A stretch of DNA of 64,000 nucleotides from Warburgia ugandensis (taxonomy: Eukaryota > Streptophyta > Magnoliopsida > Canellales > Canellaceae): positions 26,441,618 through 26,505,617 of the forward strand of contig CP141128.1 of assembly GCA_035236585.1 (NCBI GenBank). The letters run 5' to 3'. The notes below the pieces were generated by a model. The model worked only from the letters and a program-made list of their open reading frames with translations, had not been told where the DNA came from and did no database searches. This document shows positions 32,726 through 44,119 of this stretch, one piece after another. The first letter of the stretch is position 1, and the number at the start of each line of letters is the position of its first letter. The translations under genes were made by a program, and so were the position numbers.

Positions 32726-32779
32726 ATTTAAGCTAACTTATCTCTGGTAGTGACAGCTAAGAGAAGATGTAGCTTAAAT
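32726..32779 (+). promoter_or_regulatory. TGACAGC stem-loop in E4 LTR
   Basis: Arms 32726-32744 (ATTTAAGCTAACTTATCTC) and 32761-32779 (GAGAAGATGTAGCTTAAAT) pair over ten outer and four inner bases with an internal mismatch; the loop has GTAGTGACAGCTAA. Confidence 0.65.
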
Positions 32780-33946
32780 CATTGATTTCCCCACTTGAAT
32801 TCCATGTTTTCTACCCTCTCTTTCTCTTAGTTTTAGGCTATTTTCCCTTATCTAGTTCACCCACTTATCCTCTATTTTTCTCAAATTCCTTTATGGATTT
32901 TATTTAAATGTCATTATAGCTTAGAATATGAGCATTATATTAGAATTTTCTTGTTGTTTAGATAGGATTCTATGCTTTAGAAAAGTGCACATTTTCATAT
33001 TTTGGGGACAATTTATGTGTATAATTTTGATGTAAATTGGATATAATTCAATAAAGTTCTTTAGGCATTATTATTATGGAATGTTTATTTCATCAATTTA
33101 CTTTGGATCTAGGTTGTTTCCTTGAGTAAAAGTTGTGGTTTCTGTTGCTTTCTATTACAAGATTTATTTATTGTTTTTAAGTACTGAAATCTGGAAATTG
33201 GGTTTTCCTTAACTTTGTACTTTAATTCCAGATATCAAAACATCTTATTTTCCTAAATACTTAGGTAACTATTTAGATTTTTATGTTTTTTATTAGATCC
33301 TATAGTTATTTTGCATAGTAACTCACTGTAGGTACATTAAATTTCACCATCTTTAGGGCTCTAAAATCATGTGCATAGTCCAAAAACCATGTGCATGGTT
33401 CTAAGACCCATTCTCCTTTGAACTTTGGTTAATTTGGTTGTTGGATCTTGCGTTAGAGTAGTTAAATTAGTTATTTTTATATTTTTTTAGGTTTAGAAAG
33501 TTTCCTTTTTGAATTTTAGAAAGTTCTAAATTAGGAAAGTTTTTTTAGGTTAGTTTCCTTGAGTTTAATCTCATGATTTGAATCTTTCTAATTCTTCATA
33601 GTTTCTTTATTTGTAACTATTAATTAGTTAAGTTTCCAATTCCAATTGCTTAGTTGAATTTTAATAAGTTTCCCTTACTTTTAGTTCTAGACTGGGAAAG
33701 TTTCCCATTTAGCATTTTTCTCATTTTTGCTTAGTTTTCATTTCTTGTTTTTACTTAGTTTTCAAGTTCATGTTTTAATTTCTATTATTAGTTTAGGACA
33801 AAAATCACTTGAATTTTGGCTAGATTAGATAGTTTAAAGTAGGGACCACTAGCATCACAATAGTTCACTCCTATTGAGATTGACCTCACTGGCATGTTAT
33901 ATTGCAAGCAATTTGTGTGCTTGTGAGTTTATTTAAAACAACAACA

Positions 33947-34790
33947 TCTATCTCACAAGTGATAGAAAATGGGTAAATCTAACTCAAGTAGTTCCAAAAA
34001 AGTCTTGAGTGATGTGATTACTACTGCTGACAATGAATTAATTCCTACTAGATTTACCACTAGTTGGTGTCTATGCATAGGTTATAGCAAAGTAAATGTT
34101 GTCACTAGGGAGGACCATTTCCTTTGCCCTTTGTTGATTAGATGTTAGAGAGGGTTGTAGGACACCAGTATTACTATTTTCTGAATGGTTATTCAGGGTA
34201 TAATAGGATAGAAATTGCACTTGAGGATTAGAAAAACAAAACCTTTAAATGTCTTTTTGACACTTTTACTTACAAAAAAATGCAATTTGGACTACCACCA
34301 CTTCCCAGAGATGCATGCTTAGAATTTTTAGTGTTATGATAGATAGAATTTTAGAGGTTTTCATGGATGACTTTTCTATTTTTGGTAATTCATTTGACAC
34401 ATGTCTTAAAAATTTAAGAAAAGTCTTGAGTTGATGTAAAGAGAAGAACCGAGTGCTTAATTGGGAGAAATGTAATTTCATGGTTCCTAGGTGAATTTTT
34501 CTTAGACACAGAGTATCTACCAAAGAAATAGATGTAGATAGATCCAAAATTGATCAAATTGCCAATCTACCCATCCCCAAATCTATTAAGGGCATTCGCT
34601 CATTCCTAGGTCATGCATGATTTTATGGAAGGTTTATTAAAGATTTTAGTTCAATATCCAGACCATTATGTCACCTCCTTACAAAGGATATCCCTTTTGA
34701 GCGGACATATGATTGTCAAGAAGGTTTTACAAAGCTGAAATACAAGTTAACAATTGTTCCTATCATGCAACCACCTGGCTGGGATTTACC
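33947..34790 (+). pseudogene. E3 reverse transcriptase
   Basis: The start reads 'IYLTSDRKWVNLTQVVPKKS', mid-fingers of Athila/Tat RT. 'TADNELIPTRFTT', 'YSKVNVVTREDHF' and 'GYNRIEIALED' follow, then 'ILEVFMDDFSIFGNSFDTCLKNLRKVL' with the catalytic FMDD (about 34360-34371) intact, 'VLNWEKCNFMVP', 'VDRSKIDQIANLPIPKSIKGIRSFLGHA' and 'FYGRFIKDFSSISRPLCHLL'. About 20 residues are missing near 34290 and several stops are present, so it is inactive. Confidence 0.85.
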
Positions 34791-35165
34791 CTTTGAAATC
34801 ATGTGTGATGCTAGTGATTATGCTAAGTTGTACTAAGGCAGAGAAAAGAGAAAGAGTCATATATCATCTACTATGCAAGTAGGACCCTCAATAGTACTCA
34901 AATGAATTATTCTACTATAGAGAAAGAACTCCTTTAGTTGTCCTCACGTTAGATAAGTTTAGGCCTTACTTGGTTGGTTCCAATGTAGTCAGATTCACTA
35001 ATCACTGGACCCTTAAGTACCTTCTATCTAAGAAGAATGCTAAGCCAGACTACTTAGATAGATTCCTTACTCCAAGAGTTTGACATTGAGATAAAAGATA
35101 AGAAGGGAGTAAAGAATGTTGTAGCTGACCATTTGTCTCACCTAGTTTTTATAAAACCTTTAGAG
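34791..35165 (+). pseudogene. E3 RNase H region
   Basis: 'LPFEIMCDASDYA' (first catalytic Asp within CDAS), then 'YYASRTLNSTQMNYSTIEKELL' and 'KFRPYLVGSNVVRFTNHWTLKYLLSKKNAKPDYLDRFLT' and 'EFDIEIKDKKGVKNVVADHLSHL' across shifting frames. The order and content match Athila/Tat RNase H, which degrades the RNA of the RNA-DNA hybrid. It is frameshifted. Confidence 0.82.
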
Positions 35166-36066
35166 GAGTTGCCAATTAAGCATACTTTCCCTGATGAGTA
35201 GCTTTTTCATGTTTGCCATCCTCCCTCGTTTGCTAATATTGTAAATTATATAATCATAGGGAAGATTCTTAAACATTGGAGTAAATTAGAAAACAAAAAT
35301 TCTTTTCCAATGTTAAGCACTACTTCTGAGATGATCCATATCTATTTAAGTCTACCCATATCAAATAATTAGAATATGTGTACCAGATCTAGAGCAAGTA
35401 GTGTCATCTCTTTTTGTCATTTAGAACCATATGGTGGATATTTTTTGCACTGAAAACTACTGCAAAGATTTTGCAGTGTGGTTTCTACTAACCTTCATTG
35501 TTTGAAGACACATGTATTTAGTAAAGCTTATGAGCAATGCTAAAAGTTATGAGAAATAGCACTTAAGAATATGATGTCTCTAAATGTTATCCTTGTCATT
35601 GAAGTTTTTGATTATTGGGGCATCGATTTTATGGGACCTTTTCCACCTTCTTTTGACTACTTATACTTCTTATTAGCTATAGACTATGTGTCTAAATGGA
35701 TTGAGGCTATTTCTTACAGAAATAATGACCATAAAATATTTGTCAAATTTTTAAAATAAAACAATTTTTCTAGATTTCGAATGCCTCAAGCCATTATACG
35801 TGATAATGATACACACTTTTATAATAGAGAATTTTAAACACTTATGAAAAAGTATAACATCACTCATAAAGTTGCAATACCATATCACCCACAAATAAGT
35901 GAATAAGTCAAATTATTTAATTAGGCTATTAAACGAATTATATAAAAAGACTATTAACCCAGATCATAAGGATTGGTCTCCTAGATTGGGCAGTGTGTTA
36001 TGGGCTTATACAACTATATATCAAAACCCGATTGGTATGTCCCCCTATCATATTGTTTATAGTAAG
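35166..36066 (+). pseudogene. E3 integrase, truncated by E5
   Basis: A linker and a decayed zinc-finger region (to about 35540) lead to a 62-codon open stretch at 35571-35759 with 'DYWGIDFMGPFPPSFDYLYFLLAIDYVSKWIEAI', the first catalytic Asp region. 'MPQAIIRDNDTHFYNREF' (about 35780-35840) holds the second Asp, although the usual SDGG is changed. 'WSPRLGSVLWAYTTIYQNPIGMSPYHIVY' follows up to 36066, where the E5 LTR is inserted. In the family it joins cDNA ends to target DNA. Confidence 0.87.
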
Positions 36067-38829
36067 TGTTGTTGTTTTAAATAAACTCATAAGCGCAAGT
36101 ATCGCTTTGCAATATTGCACACTCAATGAAGTTGATCCCACAAGGAGTTGGACTAATGTGATACTAGCAGTCTCTACTTTAAACTATCTTACCTAGCCAA
36201 ATTCAAGTGATTTTTAACCTAAACTAAGAATGGAAACTATAACATAAAAATTGGAAACAATGCAAAAACATGTTAAATTGAAACTTTCCTAAAATATGCA
36301 CTTTCTAAAATTAAACTTTTCTAAATTGCAGATTTTCTAATTTGATGACTTTCCTAAAATAAAAACTACCCTAAAGTGAAAACTTTCCTTAAGTGAAGAT
36401 TTAACAATTTTCTTGAACTAACTTTCCTAAGCATGAAATTAATCAACTAGTCTATGGAAAACATGCTTTAACATATACTTTCTTAATCATGCAATTGTCT
36501 AAGGAATGCAATGGGAATCAAAAGGATGAACTTTAACAACTAACAACAAACTAAACAAGATCAACTTAATTACTTTTTCCTACTTGAATGAATGCCATAA
36601 CTTAGAATCTATTCACTAACCAAATCAAGCAAAGCTATGTGTTTCCAGACATGGCTTACATGCATAGTTTCAGCATGTTTTGATAAGTACATTTCAAATC
36701 AGTGGACATGGAATATTAAACTATGGATCTACAAATAAACAAGAAACTCAACAAGGCTTTCCAACTTCAGAACTAAAGCCCCACTTAATCATGTGTTCCA
36801 TCCTTGGATTTGATACATGGTTTTAGAGGTCTTTAATTAGATTGCTGGAAATTCTATAAGTAAACATTCATGTTCTTAATATCCCATCAACATAAAGCAA
36901 AAACTTAAGAAGAAGCATGATCAATAATCAAGTAAAAAGCATTCCATTAATCATCAAAAGTTTTATGGTATACAATGGATTACATGGAAGATTGCTGTCC
37001 ACTTTTGAACGAAACACACCGTTATTCCTTCAAGCTTGAATCCAAAAACAAATATTAACATAGATTCCTCCTCCAATAAAACTTGATATTTAGAGGAAAT
37101 CTTATGGAATATAAGTAAAGATCGATGGAGACTAATGAAAAATAATGCTGGAAGTTAAGGGAATCTAAAAGAGAACCTAGACAACTATGAAAAGAAAAGG
37201 GAAAACTAGATTCAAGATTATTTTCTTTGGCTGTCACTCTAAGGAAAAACAAGCCTTGAATCTTGGTTTTAAGGTAGGGAAAAATCAAAGGGAAACAAGT
37301 AAAAGCTAGCATGAAAGTTCAAGATCACACAAGAGAGAACAAGGGAAGAAAACCAACCTTCAAAGAAGATCAAACACCATAAAACCAAATTTGGAATGGC
37401 TTGGAGAGATCCCTCACACCCTAGGCAAAGAACTAGCACCCAAAGAAGATCCACAAAACAAAGCAAAAGAAAGGAGAATGGAGAAGGAGGAAGAGGAAGA
37501 GGACATTTCCTTCTAAGGGAGGAGGCGGTTTTTTCCTTTTGTGAAAGTTGTCCCCTCTCTTATGTTTTTTATGGATTTTTATGCTTTTTGTCCTATTTTC
37601 TCTAGGGTACCCTAATATTAAGGTATGTTGGGATGAAATCAAGACATTTTGGATGGTTAAGATGAGTAGGAGACTATGGTTTCAAAGGAGGAAAGTGGGG
37701 AAAGGTGTCTACCTTCTTTTTGGAGTGGAGTAGGTGGGAGACACCTTCTTTTGGGGAAAGGGACGTCTCCCACTTCAAAAATTGTTGAAGGCCCTAAAAT
37801 TTATGAAAGTGGGGTGGAGTGATAAGGTGGAGAAGAGATGGGAAGAAGAAAGGAAAGTAGGAGGAAAGAGGGGTGTAGGAAAACTTAGGAAAGTAAAGTG
37901 ATTTGGAAATTTTTGATTAGTTGAATGGTTTCCTAAAGACTTGGGATTGATTAGGTAGTTAGGATAGGAGTTTAGGAAGGTGGAAGAGTTATGGAATGGT
38001 GGGACTCTTTCATAGAAACTCAAACTCGTGGTGGTCTTTGTTGGTGAGGTGAAAATTGAAGAAAGAGTGGGAAAAAGTGGGAAAACACCAAAAATGGGCT
38101 GCTCTTATCCCATTGGTCCACATGCCCTCATATTTTAATAGATTTTCCCTTAATTATCTCATGGATAACTCTCTCAAATCTACTCCCATCCTAACCTTCC
38201 ATTGAGCTTAGCTTGATGGCTTAGATGGCTAACTTTGAAAGCTTCATTGGCTAAGCTTCATGGCTGGCTTAGGAGGCTTCCTTGGCTTGTTTTCTTAGCT
38301 TCAACCCTTAGCTTGAATGGCTTGTATGAGTTGGCTTGAATTCCTCATCTTGTCACCTTCTTTCATGACTTATATGGCTAAGGTGGCATAAGTGGCTTCC
38401 ATGCAAAGGTGGTGAAAATACATAGCTTACTTCATGGGCCCACTTTGGCCATCTTTAGCTACTTTAATCTCATCCCTTGCTGGTCCATAGGATGATCTTG
38501 GCCTTCTGTTTACATTGAAGTGATAAATTTGAGCCTTGACTCTATCTTTTGATCTTGATCTTCAATTTTATCCCTATCGATCTCGGTTGTTGGATCAACA
38601 TCTTACTTCCTACAAAAAGTGAAAAATCCTAATTAAATCCTAGAAAAACTTGATTAGTTAGATACTTACCTTGGATTAGCTTTTGGACCAACAAAATAAC
38701 AAACTTTTGATTCATTAGGTAAAAATGCATGTGTTATGAATTTTGGTCTAAAAGTCCTAATTTAACACTATAAGTTGTAACACATTGGTACTAATTAGTT
38801 GGTTTTTATGAAAAATTAAACACTTATCA
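36067..38829 (-). mobile_element. E5 3' LTR (complete)
   Basis: 2,763 bases. On minus it runs from TGATAAGTGTTTAATTTTTC (at 38829) to AAAACAACAACA (at 36067), the same termini as the E4 LTR. It carries the third stem-loop at 37208-37264 and the GAAAGTTT-rich 3' half. Open frames at 37269-37642 are low-complexity and lack domains. Confidence 0.87.
37208..37264 (-). promoter_or_regulatory. TGACAGC stem-loop in E5 LTR
   Basis: On plus, AGATTCAAG (37208-37216) pairs with CTTGAATCT (37255-37263), and an inner TTTTCTT/AAGGAAAA stem closes a loop reading GGCTGTCACTC, whose sense strand is GAGTGACAGCC. The arm sequences differ from those of E2 and E4. Confidence 0.65.
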
Positions 38830-40206
38830 CACACCCCAACCAATATTCTGCTAGTCTGGAGTAAAACATGTGAAAAATTATTTTTCAAAAATTGATATAA
38901 GGTGCCACTTTTGTAGGTACTCACAATTGTGTTTAGCATATGCAACAAGCCCTTGAACCCGTAGGGTACCCCCAGCAAATGAGTTATACCTCGTGTGGGT
39001 TTGTAGTGAATATACCCACAAAATTCACTAAGATTAAGCTTCATATTTTATCTCAGAGAATCTTCATTCATTAGCACTCTACTAGTTTTTCACAACTTAA
39101 TAGAAAGGATTGACAATTTTACGAATCATACACATATTAAATACATTGTATTCTAGTTATTTTTTGAAGTCCATGTGTGTGTGTACAGCCACATAAATCT
39201 TGACTTCTAACCAGATATGCTTAAATTTCATTGAAAATATGTCTTGACATCAAATCCTCATAGGTATACTCTTAGATAAGGGTTTAAACATATTTCTCTC
39301 ATTATGTGATTGAATCCAATAAGCTAATGGTTCACATAATAAAATATTTTAAATGCTCATGAGACAAAGGAAAGTGATCCCTAAGAGTAGATTTTATCAT
39401 CAGGAATATTAGGGGTCTTTTACCTTAATTCCTTCTTTTTATCTCCTTTTTAAGACTATGTTCCACCTAATATCCATAGACATTTTGGATAGGACAAAAC
39501 GTAGGCTTAAGACAGGTTAAGAAAAAAAAAGGGTATAAGTATTTCAAAGGTTCAAAATTGAGTAGAGATCTTCAATAAATATCTGTTAGGACAACTTTTC
39601 TTTTGGGTTGTACTTGAAGTGAGTGTCACTTTCATATTTTTATCTCTCTTTCAATTTATTTTTTTTTTGGCTTCTTTGGAAGAAATATGGCTAATTTTCA
39701 GCCTTCTTTGACTTTTTGTCCTCTTTTTGATCTTTTTTTATTAACTCTACTCATTTTGACAATGGGTAATGGATATTTATTTTACTGGCTTATTCTGAGT
39801 TAAGGTAAATGGGATTAAGAAAGAAAAGGCTTAATAATAGGCTTGAAGGGGCTAACTAGTGGTATGATATACTAGCTAGGCTTTATATTTCTAGGCTGAG
39901 CTAGGATGGCCTATATCATTTCCTAAGTTTCCTAAGTTTTCTAGGCTTAAAACTTTTTCTTTTTCTTTTTCAAAAAAACTTAAGAAAATTTAAAATCCTT
40001 GTATGCATCTACACTTCCCAACCAAAATGAAATGTTGTCCCCAATGTTGGAAAACATAGGATCTATATGATAATGGAAGGATGTAGCAGATGAAAATTTT
40101 AAGAAAAACATCTGGGATTTTCCTATTGTCTTGGGGTGTCACAGAAAAAGTCTAAGGTGGGTCATGATAATGAGCTTCCTCTAAAAGTGTCTCTTCAATT
40201 TCAGGG
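38830..40206 (-). mobile_element. E5 untranslated tail
   Basis: Begins (sense) after the integrase stop. It contains 'aacattggggacaacatttc' (about 40030-40052), the purine-rich block corresponding to 30290-30470 and 54480-54600, and ends with GGTTGGGGTGTG next to the LTR. No ORF is present. A 95-codon frame at 38757-39044 spans the tail/LTR boundary and is accidental. Confidence 0.72.
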
Positions 40207-41500
40207 TCAAGCATTTCTAGGAAAGGTTTTAACCTTTGACCCATTGACTTTTTGGATTTCTCCATCCTTTTCAATCTCGATGGCCCCATGAGGATAGATT
40301 GTGCATACTATATAAGGTCCAATCCATCTAGATCTAAGTTTTCTTGGGAATAGATGCAATCTAGAGTTATACAATAAGACCTTTTTACGAGGCGTGAAGG
40401 ATTTCCTTAAGATTTGGTGATCATGTGCAACCTTCATCTAGTCTTTGTATAATCATGCAGAATCATATGCATCTTTCCTCAATTATTCTAACTCATTGAG
40501 TTGGAGTTTTCAATGGGTCCTAACAAAATCTAAGTCAAAATTGAGCTTTTTGATAGCCCAATATGCTTTATGTTCTAACTCTACTAGTAAGTGGCAAGCC
40601 TTTCCATAGACAAGGTGGTAGGGTGACATTCCTATAAGGGTTTTATATGCTGTATGATAAGGTTATAATACATCATTAAGTCTCATAGACCAGTCTTTCC
40701 TACATAGATTGGTGACTTTTCTAGAATCCGCTTTATCTCCCCATTGGATACCCCTACTTGACCATTAGTTTGAGGGTGGTAAGGGGTAGCTATCCTATGT
40801 TGACACCATACTTTTTCATTAAATTCTCAAACACTTGATTACAAAAGTGTTTTCCCCCATCACTTATTATAGCTCTTGGAGTACCAAACTCTGCAAAAAT
40901 ATTTTGTTTTAAAAATTATGCCACAACCTTGTGATCATTGGTTCTATAGGGTATAACCTCCACCCACTTGGACACGTAGTCCACTCACACTAGGATGTAT
41001 AAATTTTCAAAAGAATTAGGAAAGGGTCCAACAAAATCTATGCCCCAGACATCAAAAGGTTCTATGATAAGGATTGGGTTTAAGGGCATCATATGTCTCC
41101 TTCCTAAACTTCCTAACCTTTAACACCTTACACATGCTTTGTAGCAAGCATGTGCATCCTTAAATATGGTAGGCCAATAAAATCCATACTACAAAATTTT
41201 TGTAGCAATCTTTTAGAGCTGAAATGACCCCCACATGCATGACCAAGACAAAAGGAGACGATTTGATTATGTTCACTATCTGGTACGTAGCTCCTAATTA
41301 CCTAATTGGGATAGTAATTGAATAAGTACAGATCATCCTAAGTAAAATATCAAGCCTCAATTAAAAATTTCTTTTCATCTTGTTTGGTCCAATGATTAGG
41401 CATTTTTCAACAAAATAATTAACAATATCACCATACCAAGGTAACTGGTAAATTTGCAATAATTGTTCATCTGGGAATGATTCAGTTATAGGCCCATGAT
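40207..41500 (-). pseudogene. E5 integrase
   Basis: Sense frames show the zinc-finger piece 'HACGGHFSSKR' (about 41210-41250), 'VWGIDFVGPF' (about 41030-41055), 'VDYVSKWVEVIPYRTNDHKVV' (about 40925-40985), an intact '[29 protein letters not shown]'-type core (about 40800-40890), the '[12 protein letters not shown]' region, and a 76-codon open C-terminal stretch (40437-40207) with 'KKVLLYNSRLHLFPRKLRSRWIGPYIV' and 'HGAIEIEKDGEIQKVNGSKVK', the expected Athila/Tat C-terminal domain. Catalytic residues are better kept than in E3, but frameshifts separate the parts. Confidence 0.88.
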
Positions 41501-41900
41501 TGTTGGTGTGCTCCACCACTAATTTGGATAAGAGATCTACTACTACATTTTCGAAACCTTTCTTGTCCCAAATTTCTAAGTCGAACTCTTGTGGTAGTAG
41601 TAGTATCTAGCAGATTAACCTAGGTTTTGCATCCTTTTTTGAATGGAGGTACTTTAAGGCTCCATGATCTTAGTATACTATAACTTTAGACCCTAACAAG
41701 TAAGATCCGAATTTACCTAGAGCAAACACTACAGCTAACCATTCTTTCTCAGTGATTGAGTAATTGAGTTGTGTATCTTTTAGTGTTTTACTAGCATAAT
41801 ATATTACATGGGGAAGTTTATCAATGTGCTACCCCAAAATAGCTCCAATGGCATAATCTAACCCATTACGCACTATCTCAAATGGTGCATTCCAATCTAG
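41501..41900 (-). pseudogene. E5 RNase H region
   Basis: 'LPHVIYYASKTLKDTQLNYSITEKEWLAVVFAL', 'SYLLGSKVIVY.DHGALKYLHSKKDAKPRL' and 'EFDLEIWDKKGFENVVVDLLSKL' follow each other in the sense direction. The first catalytic Asp region (normally CDAS) reads 'VRNGLDYAIGA', so it is lost. One or two stops are visible. Confidence 0.85.
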
Positions 41901-42800
41901 TGGTCAGATAATAAGTGTAAAAGTCAACTCGGCCTTGAGTCACTCAAATGCTTTCTTACAGTCTTCATCAAAGTAAAAAATGGCCTCCTTTGTAAGTAAA
42001 TTACACAAGGGCTTGGCAATTTTGCTAAAATCCTTAATGAATAGATACGTAAAGAACTGACATGTCCTAAAAGGAAGCGGATTTCTTTCACCATCCTTGG
42101 TGGAGGAAGGTTAGCTAACAAATACACTTTTTCCTTATTGACTTCTATCCCATTAGGTGATATTATGTTGCCTAAAACTATTCCACTTTGTACCATAAAA
42201 TGGCACTTTTCCTAGTTTAAAACAAGGCTTTTCTCCTGACACCTTGCAAGAACTAACTCTAAGTGGTGCAGGCACTCATCAAGTGATGACCCAAATAAAT
42301 AGAAGTTATACATAAACACCTCAAGAGGCCTTTCTACCATGTCGGAGAAAATGCTCAACATACGCATTTGTAATGTAGCTGGCATGTTATAAAGCCAAAA
42401 AGGCATACATCAGTAGGCAAAAGTTCTAAAAGGGCAGGTGAAGGTGGTCTTCCCCTAATCCTTTGGTGCTATTGGAATCTAGTTGTAACTGGGATATCGA
42501 TCTAAAAAACAGTAATAGCTATGTTCGACCAACCTCTCTAACATTTGGTCAATGAAGGGTAGAGGAAAATGATCTTTCCATATGACCGCATTCAACTTTT
42601 AATAGTCAATACAAACTCTCTACCTAGTGGTCATGTGGGTGGGTACTAACTCGTTATCCTCATTTTTGACGACCATGACCCCTGATTTCTTAGGTACAAC
42701 CTAAACGGGGTTGACCCAAGTACTGTCAGAGATAGGGTATATGATGCCAACATCTAAAAGCTTTAGGACTTCATCTCTGACCACATCCTTCATGTGGGGG
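41901..42800 (-). pseudogene. E5 reverse transcriptase, catalytic motif lost
   Basis: Sense order: 'KDVVRDEVLKLLDVGIIYPISDST' (about 42720-42790), 'VVPKKSGVMVVKNEDNELVPTHMTT', 'KLNAVIWKDHFPLPFIDQMLERLVEHSYYCFL', 'IPIAPKD.GKTTFTCPFRTFAY', then a 64-codon open stretch (42406-42212) with 'MPFWLYNMPATLQMRMLSIFSDMVERPLEVFMYN' and 'VLARCQEKSLVLN', then 'GIVLGNIISPNGIEVNKEK'. The catalytic FMDD reads FMYN (42305-42316), so both aspartates are replaced and the enzyme would be dead even without stops. Confidence 0.9.
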
Positions 42801-43350
42801 TTCAATCATCTTTGGGTTTTCCTAGAAGGTTTTGCATTTTCTTCTAAATGTATCCTATGCATGCATATGGCTGGACTAATCCTTGTTATGTCTGTTATTG
42901 TCCACCTTATAGTAGTTTTATGTTCCTTAAGAACATCTAAAAGCTTACCCGACCATTAATTATCTAACTATGATCCTAGTATTACAATAAGGTTTCATCT
43001 GGTCCTAGGTATGAATATTTCAAGTTGTCAGGCAAAGATTTTAGGTCCAAAGATGGTAGTTGCTCTATTGAGGATATGGGGACAAATTTAGAAGGTGGGA
43101 GTGGTTCCACATAAGGACCCCACTTAGAGGTATCCATATTGGTGCATCATATAAGAAGATTGTTTACCTCCTCAATAAACTTGTCTATATCAAATTCTCC
43201 ATTGAAGTCCATGAGACAAGCCCCTAGTGGGTCAAACATGGGCAATGGTGGATGAATCTCATTAATTAGACTCTCGACCAAATTGACATCACATGAATCA
43301 TTGAGGTCTAAATGTTGTTGATCAGAAATAAAGACATTAAGCTTAACCTT
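42801..43350 (-). pseudogene. E5 protease-RT linker
   Basis: A 68-codon open stretch (43353-43147) reads 'NLVESLINEIHPPLPMFDPLGACLMDF' and 'DIDKFIEEVNNLLI', equivalent to the E2 linker 'DPLEACLAHF..ALIEEVNALL'. The rest of the linker toward RT is decayed. Confidence 0.75.
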
Positions 43351-43800
43351 CATGTTACTGAAGGATAGTTTAATTACAACATTCCTATAGTTAATAATGG
43401 CATTGGATGTCGCTAAGAATGGACGTCTAAGGATGACTAAAATCTGACTACCAGGATCAGATACAAGCTAGGTGTCTAATACAATGAAATCAACAGAATA
43501 ATAAAACTTATGAACCTATATCAACACATCTTCAACCAAACCACAACGTATTTTGACAAATCTATCATCTAATTACAACATGTTAGTGGTTGGTTTTAAC
43601 TCACCAAGTCTTAGCTGCTCATAGATAGAGTATGACAACAAGTTAACAATAGCCCCTAAGTCAAGAAGTGCCCTATCTATGACATGATCTCCAATGATGC
43701 AAGCAATTGTAGGACATCTTCGGTCTATAAACTTGATGGGGACTTGTGTTGAATCAAAGAGCTTACACCTTGATGAGGAAAGCATTCTTTTGTACATTGA
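43351..43800 (-). pseudogene. E5 aspartic protease region
   Basis: A 74-codon open stretch (43797-43573) contains 'CPTIACIIGDHVIDRALLDLGAIVNLLSYSIYEQLRLGELKPTT'. LLDLGA is the expected active-site motif position of the Athila/Tat retropepsin-like domain. Further downstream 'VLVKIRCGLVEDVL', 'DFIVLDT' and 'ILVILRRPFLATSNAIIN' are visible in other frames. The family cuts gag-pol. Confidence 0.85.
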
Positions 43801-44119
43801 CTTTGTTTTTCTTGTCTGAGCTCTTTTAAGAACTTAACATTGGCAGGGATGTCTTTAATTGCTTTGAGCAAGGGTATGTTGATTTGTACATGTTTAAATA
43901 CCTCCATTAACTCATTGAAGTTTGTTCCCTTCCTAGCTTTACTCAGTAATTGAGGAAAAGGGGCGTTAGGCACATAAGGTGCCTCCACTATAGGTTCTAT
44001 AAGGTATTTTTGTCTCTTCCCTTTCTTCTGTGTTTTAGCTGCCTCTTTCTCCTCTGTAGTTTCCTTAGCCTACCCTACTTTCTTATTGATCTAATGACCA
44101 CTCCTAAGGGTGGTTATAG
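43801..44119 (-). pseudogene. E5 gag C-terminus, cut by C5
   Basis: An 87-codon open stretch (43988-43725) reads 'APYVPNAPFPQLLSKARKGT', 'NELMEVFKHVQINIPLLKAIKDIPANVKFLKEL', the typical Athila/Tat gag-protease linker. Beyond 44119 the sequence changes to C5, so the remainder of gag is missing. Confidence 0.85.

Larger units (their letters stand above)
31253..33946 (+). mobile_element. E4 3' LTR (complete)
   Basis: A 2,694-base LTR running from TGATAAGTGTTTAATTTTG to AAAACAACAACA. Both ends match the E5 LTR (36067-38829, reverse). It contains a TATATATAG box at 32421, a stem-loop at 32726-32779 and the GAAAGTTT-rich 3' half shared with E2 and E6. E3 RT sequence begins at 33947 with no primer site, so the LTR is the right end of an insertion in E3. 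Confidence 0.85.
36067..44119 (-). mobile_element. E5: Athila/Tat-like element, minus strand, 5' truncated
   Basis: Reading right to left: gag C-terminus, protease, RT, RNase H, integrase, untranslated tail, 3' LTR. It is inserted in the E3 integrase (left flank GTAAG, 36062-36066) and cut at 44119 by C5. The 5' LTR, primer site and most of gag are missing. It has the most complete pol of the window, although frames are broken. Confidence 0.88.
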
